NCBI GenBank assembly: GCA_023430315.1
Contig: JAEZAW010000289.1
Coordinates: forward strand, 1-16,824
Direction: 5' to 3'
Origin: Pseudomonadota bacterium
GTDB lineage: Bacteria; Pseudomonadota; Alphaproteobacteria; Rhizobiales; Hyphomicrobiaceae
DNA length: 16,824 nt
Shown: in pieces, positions 6,328-13,244 of the stretch
Layout of the letters: each line of letters begins with the position of its first letter
How positions within the stretch are numbered: position 1 is the stretch's first letter
The notes under the pieces: model-generated
Told to the model about the DNA's origin: nothing
Database searches by the model: none
Seen by the model: the letters and a program-made list of their open reading frames with translations, nothing else
Program-made: the position numbers and the translations under genes

Positions 6328-6573
6328 ATGACACGTGCCGCACTGATTGCCGCCTTGCTCCTCCTGCTGCCAGCCCTGGCAGCAGCAGAATCACCGCGTC
6401 CGCAGACGGCCACACCGGTCGAGCCGGCGCCGTTCGTCATTGCGGAGGCCTCCTGTGCCAGCCTCTGCAGCCAGCGCCACAACCAATGCCGGATCTCGAC
6501 GCGAGGCTCGCCGCGCTGCGACGCCGAGCTCCAGCGCTGCCTGAAGGGCTGCCTCGCCTCGAAGGGCCGCTAG
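6328..6573 (+). CDS. Small predicted exported protein with six symmetrically spaced cysteines
   Basis: No family recognised. The 81-residue frame starting at ATG 6328 begins with a textbook signal peptide: MTR, a hydrophobic core to about residue 17, then ALAAA|ES, predicting cleavage near residue 20 and a mature protein of about 60 residues. A Pro/Thr-rich linker (21-38) precedes a cysteine domain with C43, C47, C54, C64, C71 and C75. The spacing C-x3-C-x6-C-x9-C-x6-C-x3-C is the same in both directions, suggesting two short antiparallel helices joined by disulfides, formed in the periplasm or outside the cell. The in-frame ATG at 6292 also follows purines (AAAGG), but it would put 12 residues before the signal core and is less likely. 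An ACGGG lies about 7 nt before 6328. It precedes aidB by 113 bases on the same strand. Confidence 0.65.
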   Translation: MTRAALIAALLLLLPALAAAESPRPQTATPVEPAPFVIAEASCASLCSQRHNQCRISTRGSPRCDAELQRCLKGCLASKGR

Positions 6574-6686
6574 CGTAGGTCCGTGCGCTCTTGCGGCTCG
6601 GCTCTACCGATGCGACCCTTATGCATGAGCGCAGGATCATAGGCCGGATTTGGGCCGGCTGAGCGCGGGATCGCGGGGAGGCCACC

Positions 6687-8354
6687 ATGCCCGCACTGTT
6701 CTCGACCCACGAGGTCACCAACCAATCCCCGCCGTTCGAGGGTCGCAACCTTTTTGCCGATGACGCACCCCTGCAGGCGGCCGTCTCGCGCTATTCGCCC
6801 GACGCCGTCGCCGCGCTCAGCGAGCTCGGCGTTTCGTTCGGCAGCCGCGAGGCCTTCGAGCGCGGGCGCCTTGCCAATGAGCACCCGCCGCGCCTCAAAA
6901 CGCATGACCGCCAGGGCCGACGGCTCGATATCGTCGAGTTCCATCCGGCCTATCACAAATGCCTCGCGACAAGCTTCGCCGCCGGCCTCCACTGCAGCAC
7001 GTGGGATCACCTGGCGACGCCAGGTGCAGCTCCGCGTCCAAGCGCTCAGGTAGCGCGCGCTGCCGGCTTCTACATGGCCGCACAGATGGAAGCCGGGCAC
7101 TGCTGCCCGATCACCATGACGCACGCCGCGGTATCGACCTTGCGGCTCGCGCCGGAGCTTGCCGCAGAGTGGCTGCCACGCATTCTCTCGCGCACGTACG
7201 ACGGGAACTTCCGCCCGGCACGCGAGAAGGCCTCGGTCACGTTCGGCATGGGCATGACCGAGAAGCAGGGCGGCACGGATGTTCGCACGAATACCACCGT
7301 GGCCGAGCTGATCACCTCAGGAGCAGGCGGCGGGACGCATCGCCTCATCGGACACAAGTGGTTCATGTCCGCGCCGATGAGCGACGCGTTCCTCGTCCTC
7401 GCCCAGGCACCGGCCGGGCTTTCCTGCTTCCTCGTGCCGCGCTTCCTGCCCGACGGCACGATCAACGCACTCCACTTCCAGCGCCTCAAGGACAAGCTCG
7501 GCAACCGCTCGAATGCCTCATCGGAAGTGGAGTTCGAAGGCGCCGAAGGCTGGCTCGTCGGCGACGAAGGCCGCGGCGTACCGGCGATCATCGAAATGGT
7601 CACAGCGACGCGGCTCGACTGCGCGGTCTCCTCCGCGGGACTGATGCGCCTCGCGCTCGCCAATGCGATCCACCACGCCCGCCATCGCACAGTCTTCCAG
7701 CGCCACCTTGTCGATCAGCCCTTGATGGCCATGGTGATCGCCGACATGGCGCTCGACGTCGAGGCCGCAACGGCGCTGTCCTTCCGACTGGCACACGCCG
7801 TCGATGAGGCGCTGCGCGACGAGCGTCAGCGCGCCTGGGTGCGGCTGATGACGCCCGTGACGAAGCTCTGGGTGTGCAAGCTCGCACCGGCACTCGTGTA
7901 CGAGGCCATGGAGTGCCTCGGCGGCAACGGCTATGTCGAGGACGGCCTGCTGGCCCGCATCTATCGCGAAGTGCCGGTCAATGCGATCTGGGAGGGCTCG
8001 GGCAATGTCATGGCGCTCGATATGTTGCGCGTCGTCCAGCGCGAGCCCGATACCCTAGCTCATGTACTCGACGAGATCGCCGCCGCCTCGGCCGGCGATT
8101 CCACGCTGTCCAGCGCCAGCACCCGCCTCCGGAACTGGTTCGGCGATCCGCAATCGATCGAGGCTCGTGCGCGCCAGATATCGGAGGCTTTGGCCGTGCT
8201 CGCCGCGGCAACGCTGCTACGCACACACGCCCCGCCCGCGGTCGCCGATGCCTTCATCGCGACACGCATAGCCGGCGGACCGCGACAGCTCTACGGACAA
8301 GGCATCGAGGGCGCGGACATCCGCGGCATCCTCGACCGTGCCCTTGCGCAATAG
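6687..8354 (+). CDS. aidB: AidB-type acyl-CoA dehydrogenase (alkylation-response family)
   Basis: The 555-residue flavoprotein belongs to the AidB branch of acyl-CoA dehydrogenases, larger than catabolic ones (about 380 residues) because of an added C-terminal helical domain. In Escherichia coli AidB is part of the adaptive response to DNA alkylation and binds DNA; its substrate is unknown. AidB hallmarks include THEVTNQSPPFEGRNLF at the N-terminus (7-23), FGMGMTEKQGGTDVRTNTT around 186-204, LGNRSNASSEVEF, LMRLALANAIHHARHRTVF and ECLGGNGYVEDGLLARIYREVPVNAIWEGSGNVMALD near 409-445 (FAD/substrate region). A strong GGGGAGG (6675-6681) sits 5 nt before the ATG. It converges with the MarR gene, 12 bases apart. 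No SOS box was seen directly upstream. Its nearness to lexA fits a DNA-damage locus, but co-regulation is inference. Confidence 0.92.
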   Translation: MPALFSTHEVTNQSPPFEGRNLFADDAPLQAAVSRYSPDAVAALSELGVSFGSREAFERGRLANEHPPRLKTHDRQGRRLDIVEFHPAYHKCLATSFAAGLHCSTWDHLATPGAAPRPSAQVARAAGFYMAAQMEAGHCCPITMTHAAVSTLRLAPELAAEWLPRILSRTYDGNFRPAREKASVTFGMGMTEKQGGTDVRTNTTVAELITSGAGGGTHRLIGHKWFMSAPMSDAFLVLAQAPAGLSCFLVPRFLPDGTINALHFQRLKDKLGNRSNASSEVEFEGAEGWLVGDEGRGVPAIIEMVTATRLDCAVSSAGLMRLALANAIHHARHRTVFQRHLVDQPLMAMVIADMALDVEAATALSFRLAHAVDEALRDERQRAWVRLMTPVTKLWVCKLAPALVYEAMECLGGNGYVEDGLLARIYREVPVNAIWEGSGNVMALDMLRVVQREPDTLAHVLDEIAAASAGDSTLSSASTRLRNWFGDPQSIEARARQISEALAVLAAATLLRTHAPPAVADAFIATRIAGGPRQLYGQGIEGADIRGILDRALAQ

Positions 8355-8366
8355 CACGCCTACGCT

Positions 8367-8828
8367 CTAAGCCGCCTTGGAGGCCGAGGCCGAGCTGAGG
8401 CCGCCGATGATCGCCTCGAGCGCTGCCAGCAGATCATCGCGACGGAGGTCAGGGAGCTGCTGGAGCAGGCGCTCTTCCACCCGCCGCGCGGCAGGCTTGG
8501 TCGCCAGCAGAACTTCCCGGCCCTCGGGCGTCAGTCGCACGACATAGGCACGCGCGTCCGAACGCGAGCGGCGCCGGTTCAGCAACCCGCGCTTGACGAG
8601 CCGCTTGACGATGTCCGCTAGCGTCGAGCGGTCGATGCCGGTTGCCTCGACGATCTGTGTCTGGCTCCCGCTCTCCAGCACCTCTAATGCGGCGAGCACG
8701 GCGAACTGCCGCGGGGTCAGCTCGGCGCCGGAAGTCTCGCTCGCGAATAGCTCGTCCGCCGCTTGGCTGGCACGATGGAGCATGTGGATCGCGGAGGATT
8801 CCAGCTCATGTGAAGTCTCTTCTCGCAT
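8367..8828 (-). CDS. MarR-family transcriptional regulator
   Basis: The 153-residue protein has the MarR layout: an N-terminal dimerisation helix (ESSAIHMLHRASQAADELF), a winged helix from about 37 to 105 (LTPRQFAVLAAL, SQTQIVEATGIDRSTLADIVKRLVKRGLLNRRRSRSDARAYVVRLTPEGREVL) and a C-terminal dimerisation helix. The recognition helix is roughly IDRSTLADIVKRLVKRG, and the wing carries the typical RSRSDARAY. MarR proteins usually repress a neighbouring gene and respond to small phenolic or thiol-reactive ligands. The gene is convergent with aidB and divergent from sufE across about 310 bases, so self-regulation or regulation towards sufE is possible; no operator was identified with confidence. 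GAGGG lies about 10 nt upstream of the ATG. Confidence 0.9.
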   Translation of the reverse strand: MREETSHELESSAIHMLHRASQAADELFASETSGAELTPRQFAVLAALEVLESGSQTQIVEATGIDRSTLADIVKRLVKRGLLNRRRSRSDARAYVVRLTPEGREVLLATKPAARRVEERLLQQLPDLRRDDLLAALEAIIGGLSSASASKAA

Positions 8829-9139
8829 GTCTATGCGCCCTCATTGAACGGGGGTGACCGCGTATAGCCCATCAGCACACGGAAACACGGCAGATGCATG
8901 GCGCGGCCCCGCGGACGCGATCTTGTCGCAAGCCGTAGGGCTTTGCTTTATCAAGCAATTGTTCAGTATCTCGCACGAGCCCATGCTCCCGCACTGGGGC
9001 CAACGCCTTTTCTCCCTGTGCCAATAAGCCGTGTCCCGCCCAAAAGGTTCCCGCGGTCTGCACCCACTTCGCGCTTGCCTTGAGCCGCGGGCGCACCACG
9101 TGTAGGACATCAGCATTCCCGGAACCTGCCAGGCCACCC
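8829..9139. other. 311-base divergent intergenic region, marR to sufE
   Basis: No gene is supported here: frames on both strands are short, start without a Shine-Dalgarno and show no recognisable motif. An AT-richer island at about 8940-8975 with the palindromic core CAATTG stands out from the GC-rich surroundings and is the best place for the marR promoter or a MarR operator, but no strong dyad extends from the core. Confidence 0.4.
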
Positions 9140-9571
9140 ATGACGCTGGACGACATTCGCGCCGACTTTGCTCTCCTCGACGACTGGGAGGACAAGTACC
9201 GCTATGTCATCGAGCTTGGCCGGGCGCTCCCGACCTTCGACGAGGCCCAACGCACGCCCGAGAACAAGGTGCGCGGCTGCGTCAGCCAGGTCTGGCTTGC
9301 GACACGTTGGCCCGAGGGGGCCGGGGGTGCGCCCGTGCTGGACATGCAGGGCGACAGCGACGCGCATATCGTCCGCGGTCTGGTCGCGATCCTGCTGACG
9401 CTCTATGCCGGCAAGACAGCGGAAGAGGTGCTCGGCACCAACGCCCGCGCCGTCTTCGGCGAGCTGGGCCTCTCCGACCACCTGACCGCCCAGCGCTCCA
9501 ATGGCCTCAATTCCATGGTCGAGCGCGTCCGTGCCGACGCTCAGGCGGCACTCGTGACGCAAGGTGGGTGA
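9140..9571 (+). CDS. sufE: SufE-family cysteine desulfuration protein
   Basis: The 143-residue protein matches SufE, which accepts persulfide sulfur from the cysteine desulfurase SufS and passes it to the Fe-S scaffold in the cytoplasm. Family features: MTLDDIRADFALLDDWEDKYRYVIELG (1-27), the active cysteine in NKVRGCVSQVWL (C47), DSDAHIVRGLVAILL (72-86) and the C-terminal GLSDHLTAQRSNGLNSMVERV. The ATG at 9140 matches the family N-terminus, with AGG 6 nt upstream; the longer frame to 9080 does not. It stands alone, with no suf operon genes next to it, as is common for sufE in this group. The nearby class I fumarase-type enzyme is a possible Fe-S client, but there is no direct link. Confidence 0.93.
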   Translation: MTLDDIRADFALLDDWEDKYRYVIELGRALPTFDEAQRTPENKVRGCVSQVWLATRWPEGAGGAPVLDMQGDSDAHIVRGLVAILLTLYAGKTAEEVLGTNARAVFGELGLSDHLTAQRSNGLNSMVERVRADAQAALVTQGG

Positions 9572-9770
9572 CGGGAAGGCAGTGCTTGCAAAATTCGATT
9601 GATGATCGAGCGGCTTGCAAACATTACCGCAATTAGCACGATGCCCCGTCCCGGAAGATGACCAGGAAGTGGACATCTAGCGTGGAGACTAGATAAATTG
9701 AAAGGCCGTCGCGTCTATGGCGATCGGTAGACGGGGACTCAATTGTTCAATGTCATTGGCCAGTTAGACA

Positions 9771-10451
9771 ATGTGCTGGCAGCCGCTATTGATCGCGACA
9801 ATGATTGGAATTTTCACGATCCTCGTTGCGGGCTGGATGTCAGGAGACATCGTGATAACCGCGATGGTCGAGGAACTTAGCGGCTTCGCGTCTTCACTCT
9901 CAGCAATCGCCACCGTATTGATTGCGGTCTATACATGGCGTCTCTACGTAGCCACGCGTGAGCTAAGCCTTCTTTCCGAAGGACAACAGAATACGACCAA
10001 ACTCATCCAGCGCGCCCGCATTTGGGTCGAGATTGGTAATGTTCGCGCACTTAAGGATGAGCGAGGCTTCGTGCCCCGCGTCATCATCCGCAATACGGGC
10101 CACATGCCTGCAAGTAACGTCGCTTGGGTCTTCGGTGAACCAGAATTCACAACCGATAACGACTGGCAGCCGCCTTCTGATCCAATCAATCTAAAGGGCG
10201 CCATAACTCTAGCACCCGGCGCAGAGATGACACATGGAGGCGCGCCACTACACATGCCTAACGACCCGCCCACATATCTCTATGTCTGGGGTCTCGTTTC
10301 ATACAACGACGGTTTCGCCGACGGCCGTCTCACTCAATTCTGCCATCGCTACAACATGAAACTGATGTGGCTTCATCTTGAAGCAACAGGCAGCCGCGTC
10401 TTTCCAAAGAAGGCCTGTCGATACAATAGATACTACAACAACGCCACGTAG
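9771..10451 (+). CDS. Unknown protein with two N-terminal transmembrane segments; locally lower GC
   Basis: I do not recognise a named family. The 226-residue frame starts with two hydrophobic segments (about 6-24 and 38-56, the latter ending IAVYTWRLYVATREL), a short polar helix, then a beta-rich soluble domain of about 150 residues with ARIWVEIGNVRAL, RVIIRNTGHMPASNV, GAITLAPGAEM and PTYLYVWGLVSYNDGFADGRLTQF. The pattern of two membrane helices followed by a domain with an IRNTG/VRNxGxxPA-like motif is met in many uncharacterised proteobacterial proteins. Composition is visibly different from neighbours: 10141-10200 contains 30 G+C of 60, against about two thirds elsewhere, so recent acquisition is likely. 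An in-frame stop at 9765 makes ATG 9771 the first possible start; no good Shine-Dalgarno is seen, and ATG 9801 is an alternative. It converges with the PLP-enzyme gene. Confidence 0.65.
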   Translation: MCWQPLLIATMIGIFTILVAGWMSGDIVITAMVEELSGFASSLSAIATVLIAVYTWRLYVATRELSLLSEGQQNTTKLIQRARIWVEIGNVRALKDERGFVPRVIIRNTGHMPASNVAWVFGEPEFTTDNDWQPPSDPINLKGAITLAPGAEMTHGGAPLHMPNDPPTYLYVWGLVSYNDGFADGRLTQFCHRYNMKLMWLHLEATGSRVFPKKACRYNRYYNNAT

Positions 10452-10487
10452 CAGAGCGATGAGACGCGGGCGTAAACTGCGGCTTTC

Positions 10488-11624
10488 CTACCCCAACGCT
10501 TCATCCAGATCGGCGATGAGATCGGCCGGATCCTCAAGGCCGACGGACATGCGCAGCAGATCGGGTGGGCAAGGTGTGCCCGCGCCCTCGACGCTGGCGC
10601 GGTGCTCGACGAGGCTTTCGACACCGCCGAGCGACGTCGCCCGCTTCCAGAGTTTTACGCGCGCGGCTACCGCGATGGCTGCGGCCTCACCGCCGGCGAC
10701 ACGGATCGAGAGCATCCCGCTGAAACCGCCGCGCATCTGCTTTGCCGCGACGTTGTGCCCAGGCCCCGGCAATCCCGGATAGAGCACTTCCGCGACGCGC
10801 CGGTCGCCTGCGAAATGCCGCGCGATGGTCATGGCCGCAGCCGATTGATGCGCGACGCGCACATGCAGCGTCCGCATACCCCGCAGCAACAGCGAGGCCT
10901 CGAAGGGCGAGAGCACGGCGCCGAGACCCGAGCGCAGACTCCTCGCGCGGTCGAGAACCGCATCCTCGCGTGCGAAACACAGCGCACCGGCAATGATGTC
11001 CGAATGGCCGTTGAGATACTTGGTCGCCGAATGCATGACGATATCGGCGCCGAGCGCGATCGGCTGGCTCAGCACCGGCGTTGCAACGGTCGAGTCGACT
11101 CCGAGCAGCGCGCCTGCCTGATGCGCTGCTTCGGCGGCCGCGGCGATGTCGCTGATGCCCCACAGTGGATTTGCCGGCGTCTCGATCCAGACCATGCGCG
11201 TCTTGCCCGGTCGAATGGCGGCGCGGATGGCATCCGGGCTCGTCGCATCGACGAAGGTTGCTTCGATGCCGAGCGTCGGTGCGGTGTTCGCAAGCCAGCC
11301 CTTGAGCGCCCAATACATGACCTCGGGCGCGACGACGTGCGCCGGCCGCTCGAGCGCGAGGAAGGCCGTTGTCGCCGCTGCCATTCCCGAGCCCATGAGC
11401 AGGCACGCAGCCGCGCCTTCGAGCGCCTGCAGCACGCTCTCGGCCTGACGCACGTTGGGGTTATCGGGGCGCGCGTAGATGTAGCCACGGCGATAGGCGT
11501 TATCCGGATCGCGCTCGAAGGTCGAGGCCATCTGGATCGGCGGAACGATCGCGCCCGTCACAGCATCGACGGCGCCGCCTGCTTGCGCGGCGATCGTGCT
11601 CGGCTGCCACTTCGACTTGCTCAA
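10488..11624 (-). CDS. PLP-dependent Cys/Met metabolism (transsulfuration) enzyme, TTG start
   Basis: The 378-residue product belongs to the cystathionine gamma-synthase / beta-lyase / gamma-lyase family of fold-type I PLP enzymes. Seen: YARPDNPNVRQAE (50-62; partner-subunit phosphate-binding Tyr/Arg), LLMGSGMAAATTAFLAL (75-91), WIETPANPLWGISDI (146-160), VDSTVATPVLSQPIALGAD (176-194; Asp against the PLP nitrogen), and the Schiff-base lysine in MHSATKYLNGHSD (K202). The frame is open far upstream, but the family-like sequence begins at TTG 11624 (SKSKWQPSTIAAQAGG), preceded by AAGGA 8 nt upstream; the upstream part is antisense-like and overlaps the previous gene. It is the third gene of an operon, 17 nt after the methyltransferase-like gene. 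Lyase versus synthase versus sulfhydrylase cannot be told from sequence. Confidence 0.88.
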   Translation of the reverse strand: MSKSKWQPSTIAAQAGGAVDAVTGAIVPPIQMASTFERDPDNAYRRGYIYARPDNPNVRQAESVLQALEGAAACLLMGSGMAAATTAFLALERPAHVVAPEVMYWALKGWLANTAPTLGIEATFVDATSPDAIRAAIRPGKTRMVWIETPANPLWGISDIAAAAEAAHQAGALLGVDSTVATPVLSQPIALGADIVMHSATKYLNGHSDIIAGALCFAREDAVLDRARSLRSGLGAVLSPFEASLLLRGMRTLHVRVAHQSAAAMTIARHFAGDRRVAEVLYPGLPGPGHNVAAKQMRGGFSGMLSIRVAGGEAAAIAVAARVKLWKRATSLGGVESLVEHRASVEGAGTPCPPDLLRMSVGLEDPADLIADLDEALG

Positions 11625-11641
11625 CGTCTTTGTCCTTCGCC

Positions 11642-12205
11642 TCAGCGCGGCTTGGTGAAAATGCGCAGCGTCTTGAAAGCGCCCGTCTCCGTGAAACCGC
11701 GCGCCTTCTTCAAGCCCTCGATCACCGCAAGCGTATTCTTGTAACCGTCCGAGCCCGTGTAGAAGTGCATCTCGCCGCCGGGCTTCAGCGCATCCGCAAG
11801 CACCAGCGTCATTTCGAGGTCGGTCAACGCACCATAGGCGTCGTTCTTCTCCGTGCGGAACTCGCACGCATGGAAATTCGTCACGTAGTCGAGCGCCGGC
11901 AGCAGACGCGGATCGAGCTGATAGATATCGCCGAAGTAGGCCTTGTACGTGGCGCCGAGCCGCGGCTTCTCGATGAGCAGCTTGATGTAGGCCTCGTACT
12001 CGCCCGGCGAAGCCGTGATGCCGAGCACGGCGTTGTTCGAGCCGTTCTCCGCCGTCCTCAAGCCAAGGATGTGATGGCTGCCCGTGCCGAAGTGGAAGAT
12101 CGAGGCACCCTTCACGCCTTTCTCTTCCAGGTACTCGGCGAAGTACACATCACAGGGGCACAGGCGCTCGTCGAGACCCCAGCTCGCATCCCAGAAATTC
12201 AGCAT
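11642..12205 (-). CDS. Methyltransferase-like protein of unknown substrate
   Basis: The 187-residue product was not matched to a named family, but its order of motifs resembles a compact class I SAM-methyltransferase Rossmann fold: IFHFGTGSHHILGL (glycine-containing motif I, about 37-50), AVLGITASPGEYEAY (second strand), YVTNFHACEF (fourth strand), LADALKPGGEMHFYTGSD (the KPGG post-strand turn common in methyltransferases) and a final strand KTLRIFTKPR. The normal acidic residue binding the SAM ribose is not obvious, so it may be a non-catalytic or altered member. The start at ATG 12205 has GGGAG 8 nt upstream; an in-frame ATG at 12241 would overlap the previous gene. It sits between a methyltransferase (16-nt gap) and the PLP enzyme (17-nt gap), clearly one operon. 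Confidence 0.7.
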   Translation of the reverse strand: MLNFWDASWGLDERLCPCDVYFAEYLEEKGVKGASIFHFGTGSHHILGLRTAENGSNNAVLGITASPGEYEAYIKLLIEKPRLGATYKAYFGDIYQLDPRLLPALDYVTNFHACEFRTEKNDAYGALTDLEMTLVLADALKPGGEMHFYTGSDGYKNTLAVIEGLKKARGFTETGAFKTLRIFTKPR

Positions 12206-12221
12206 CCAGGTACTCCCATGA

Positions 12222-13034
12222 TTAGGCAGGCTTCCGCGCAATCGCGATCAACTCATCGAGTGTGAAGCCGATCTTGTCGCCATCGAACGTCGGCTTGAGG
12301 AAGGCGGCAAACGCACCTTTCGCGCCCGTCAACATCGCGCGCAATTCGACGACGGTGGCTTCCGGCACCTTCATGGTCTTGCACCATGTCGCGAAATCCA
12401 TGGCCTTGGGCGCGTGCTCCGTGTGGACGAGTTGGAGGCCTGCCGCGGCGATGTCGCGCGTCCATTCGGCTGTCGTCAGCGCGCGACCATGCGAGGGATC
12501 GCGCTTCTTCTCGAAGGCATTGTAGGCATCGGCCGCCTGCGCGAGTTCCGCTGCAGCAAAGCCCGGCGTGGTCTCGGCGTCCGGCGAAACATTGTCGACG
12601 AGCGCGAACGTGCCGCCCGGTTTCAATACGCGCCGACTTTCGCGAATGAAGGCCGGGATGTCCGGGAAGTGATGCGGCGCAATGCGACACGTCACGAGAT
12701 CGAAGCGTGCATCGGGAAAGGGCAGCCGCTCGGCATCGGCCGCGGCCGTCGTCATGTTGGCATAGCCCTTGGAGGCCGCGAGCTTCGCCGCTTCATCGAG
12801 CATCTCGGGCGTAAGGTCGCTGGCGATCACCTCGCGCACGTGCGGGGCAAAGGCCAGTGCCGTATGCCCTGCGCCCGTTGCGACATCGAGCGCCGCCCAA
12901 TCCGCACCGGGCTTCACGAGATCGACGAGCCGGGCAAGGCTCGCGCCTTTGGCGTGCACGACCGATGTCGCATAGGCGGCGGCGTTGGCGCCGAATTGCT
13001 GCTGGACCAGGGTCTTGGGAGCGACTTCGGGCAT
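12222..13034 (-). CDS. Class I SAM-dependent methyltransferase (UbiE/methyltransferase-11 type)
   Basis: The 270-residue protein has a clear SAM-binding fold: motif I ALDVATGAGHTALAF (48-62), acidic strand-2 end VIASDLTPEML (69-79), AAADAERLPFPDARFDLVTCRIAPHHFPD (motifs II and III region, about 97-125), and RRVLKPGGTFALVDNVSP (post-motif III). Residues after about 150 (EKKRDPSHGRALTTAEWTRDIAAAGL) form the substrate-side insertion of the ubiE-like group. A perfect AGGAGG (13043-13048) sits 8 nt before the ATG, the best Shine-Dalgarno in the window. It leads the three-gene operon with the methyltransferase-like protein and the PLP enzyme. Substrate unknown; operon company with a Cys/Met enzyme hints at sulfur or methyl-group metabolism, but a small-molecule or quinone substrate is equally possible. 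Confidence 0.85.
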   Translation of the reverse strand: MPEVAPKTLVQQQFGANAAAYATSVVHAKGASLARLVDLVKPGADWAALDVATGAGHTALAFAPHVREVIASDLTPEMLDEAAKLAASKGYANMTTAAADAERLPFPDARFDLVTCRIAPHHFPDIPAFIRESRRVLKPGGTFALVDNVSPDAETTPGFAAAELAQAADAYNAFEKKRDPSHGRALTTAEWTRDIAAAGLQLVHTEHAPKAMDFATWCKTMKVPEATVVELRAMLTGAKGAFAAFLKPTFDGDKIGFTLDELIAIARKPA

Positions 13035-13047
13035 AGGGCGAGCCTCC

Positions 13048-13110
13048 TAGAGCATGATCGCTTCAGCTGGACTCGCTGCGCGATCCAACTGAAGCGTGAG
13101 TCATGCTCTA
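13048..13110 (+). repeat. 63-nt hairpin repeat, copy A (REP/BIME-like)
   Basis: Outer arms TAGAGCATGA (13048-13057) and TCATGCTCTA (13101-13110) are perfect complements. After a bulge (T on one side, TGAG on the other), 13059-13071 pairs with 13084-13096 with a single C-A mismatch, leaving a 12-nt loop. The arm TAGAGCATGATC is like palindromic sequences widely scattered in Hyphomicrobiales genomes. Its outer edge touches the AGGAGG of the methyltransferase gene on the minus strand. It is 59% identical (37 of 63) to the reverse complement of copy B. Confidence 0.8.
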
Positions 13111-13121
13111 CATTATATATT

Positions 13122-13184
13122 TAGAGTGCGATTCACGTCTCGAATGGACGTCACCGAACGTCTATTCGAGACGATCGCACTCTA
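13122..13184 (-). repeat. 63-nt hairpin repeat, copy B, inverted relative to copy A
   Basis: Same length as copy A. Arms TAGAGTGCGAT (13122-13132) and ATCGCACTCTA (13174-13184) are perfect complements, then after a 3-nt TCA bulge the inner stem 13136-13151 pairs with 13158-13173 with one mismatch around a 6-nt loop. In the reverse-complement alignment with copy A the bulge falls at the same place and the TAGAG ends and inner GATCG and CGTGA blocks are conserved. An 11-nt A+T spacer (13111-13121), which contains TATAAT on the minus strand, separates the two copies. Confidence 0.8.
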
Positions 13185-13244
13185 GGCGACGAGCGGGCGG
13201 ACTATACGCCGGTCGCCATGGCCCGCGAAAGGCGCGATTGTGGC

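Noticed and set aside
8841..9195. Minus-strand frames upstream of marR, checked as possible small proteins
   Set aside because: Two overlapping frames of similar length with odd, Arg/Cys-rich composition and no Shine-Dalgarno; neither looks like a protein.
10602..11744. 380-residue plus-strand frame opposite the PLP enzyme
   Set aside because: Antisense shadow of the PLP enzyme; Arg/His-rich composition and no recognisable domain.
11625..11867. N-terminal extension of about 81 residues on the PLP enzyme frame
   Set aside because: It overlaps the preceding gene and has no family similarity; the TTG at 11624 with an AAGGA site gives the correct family length.
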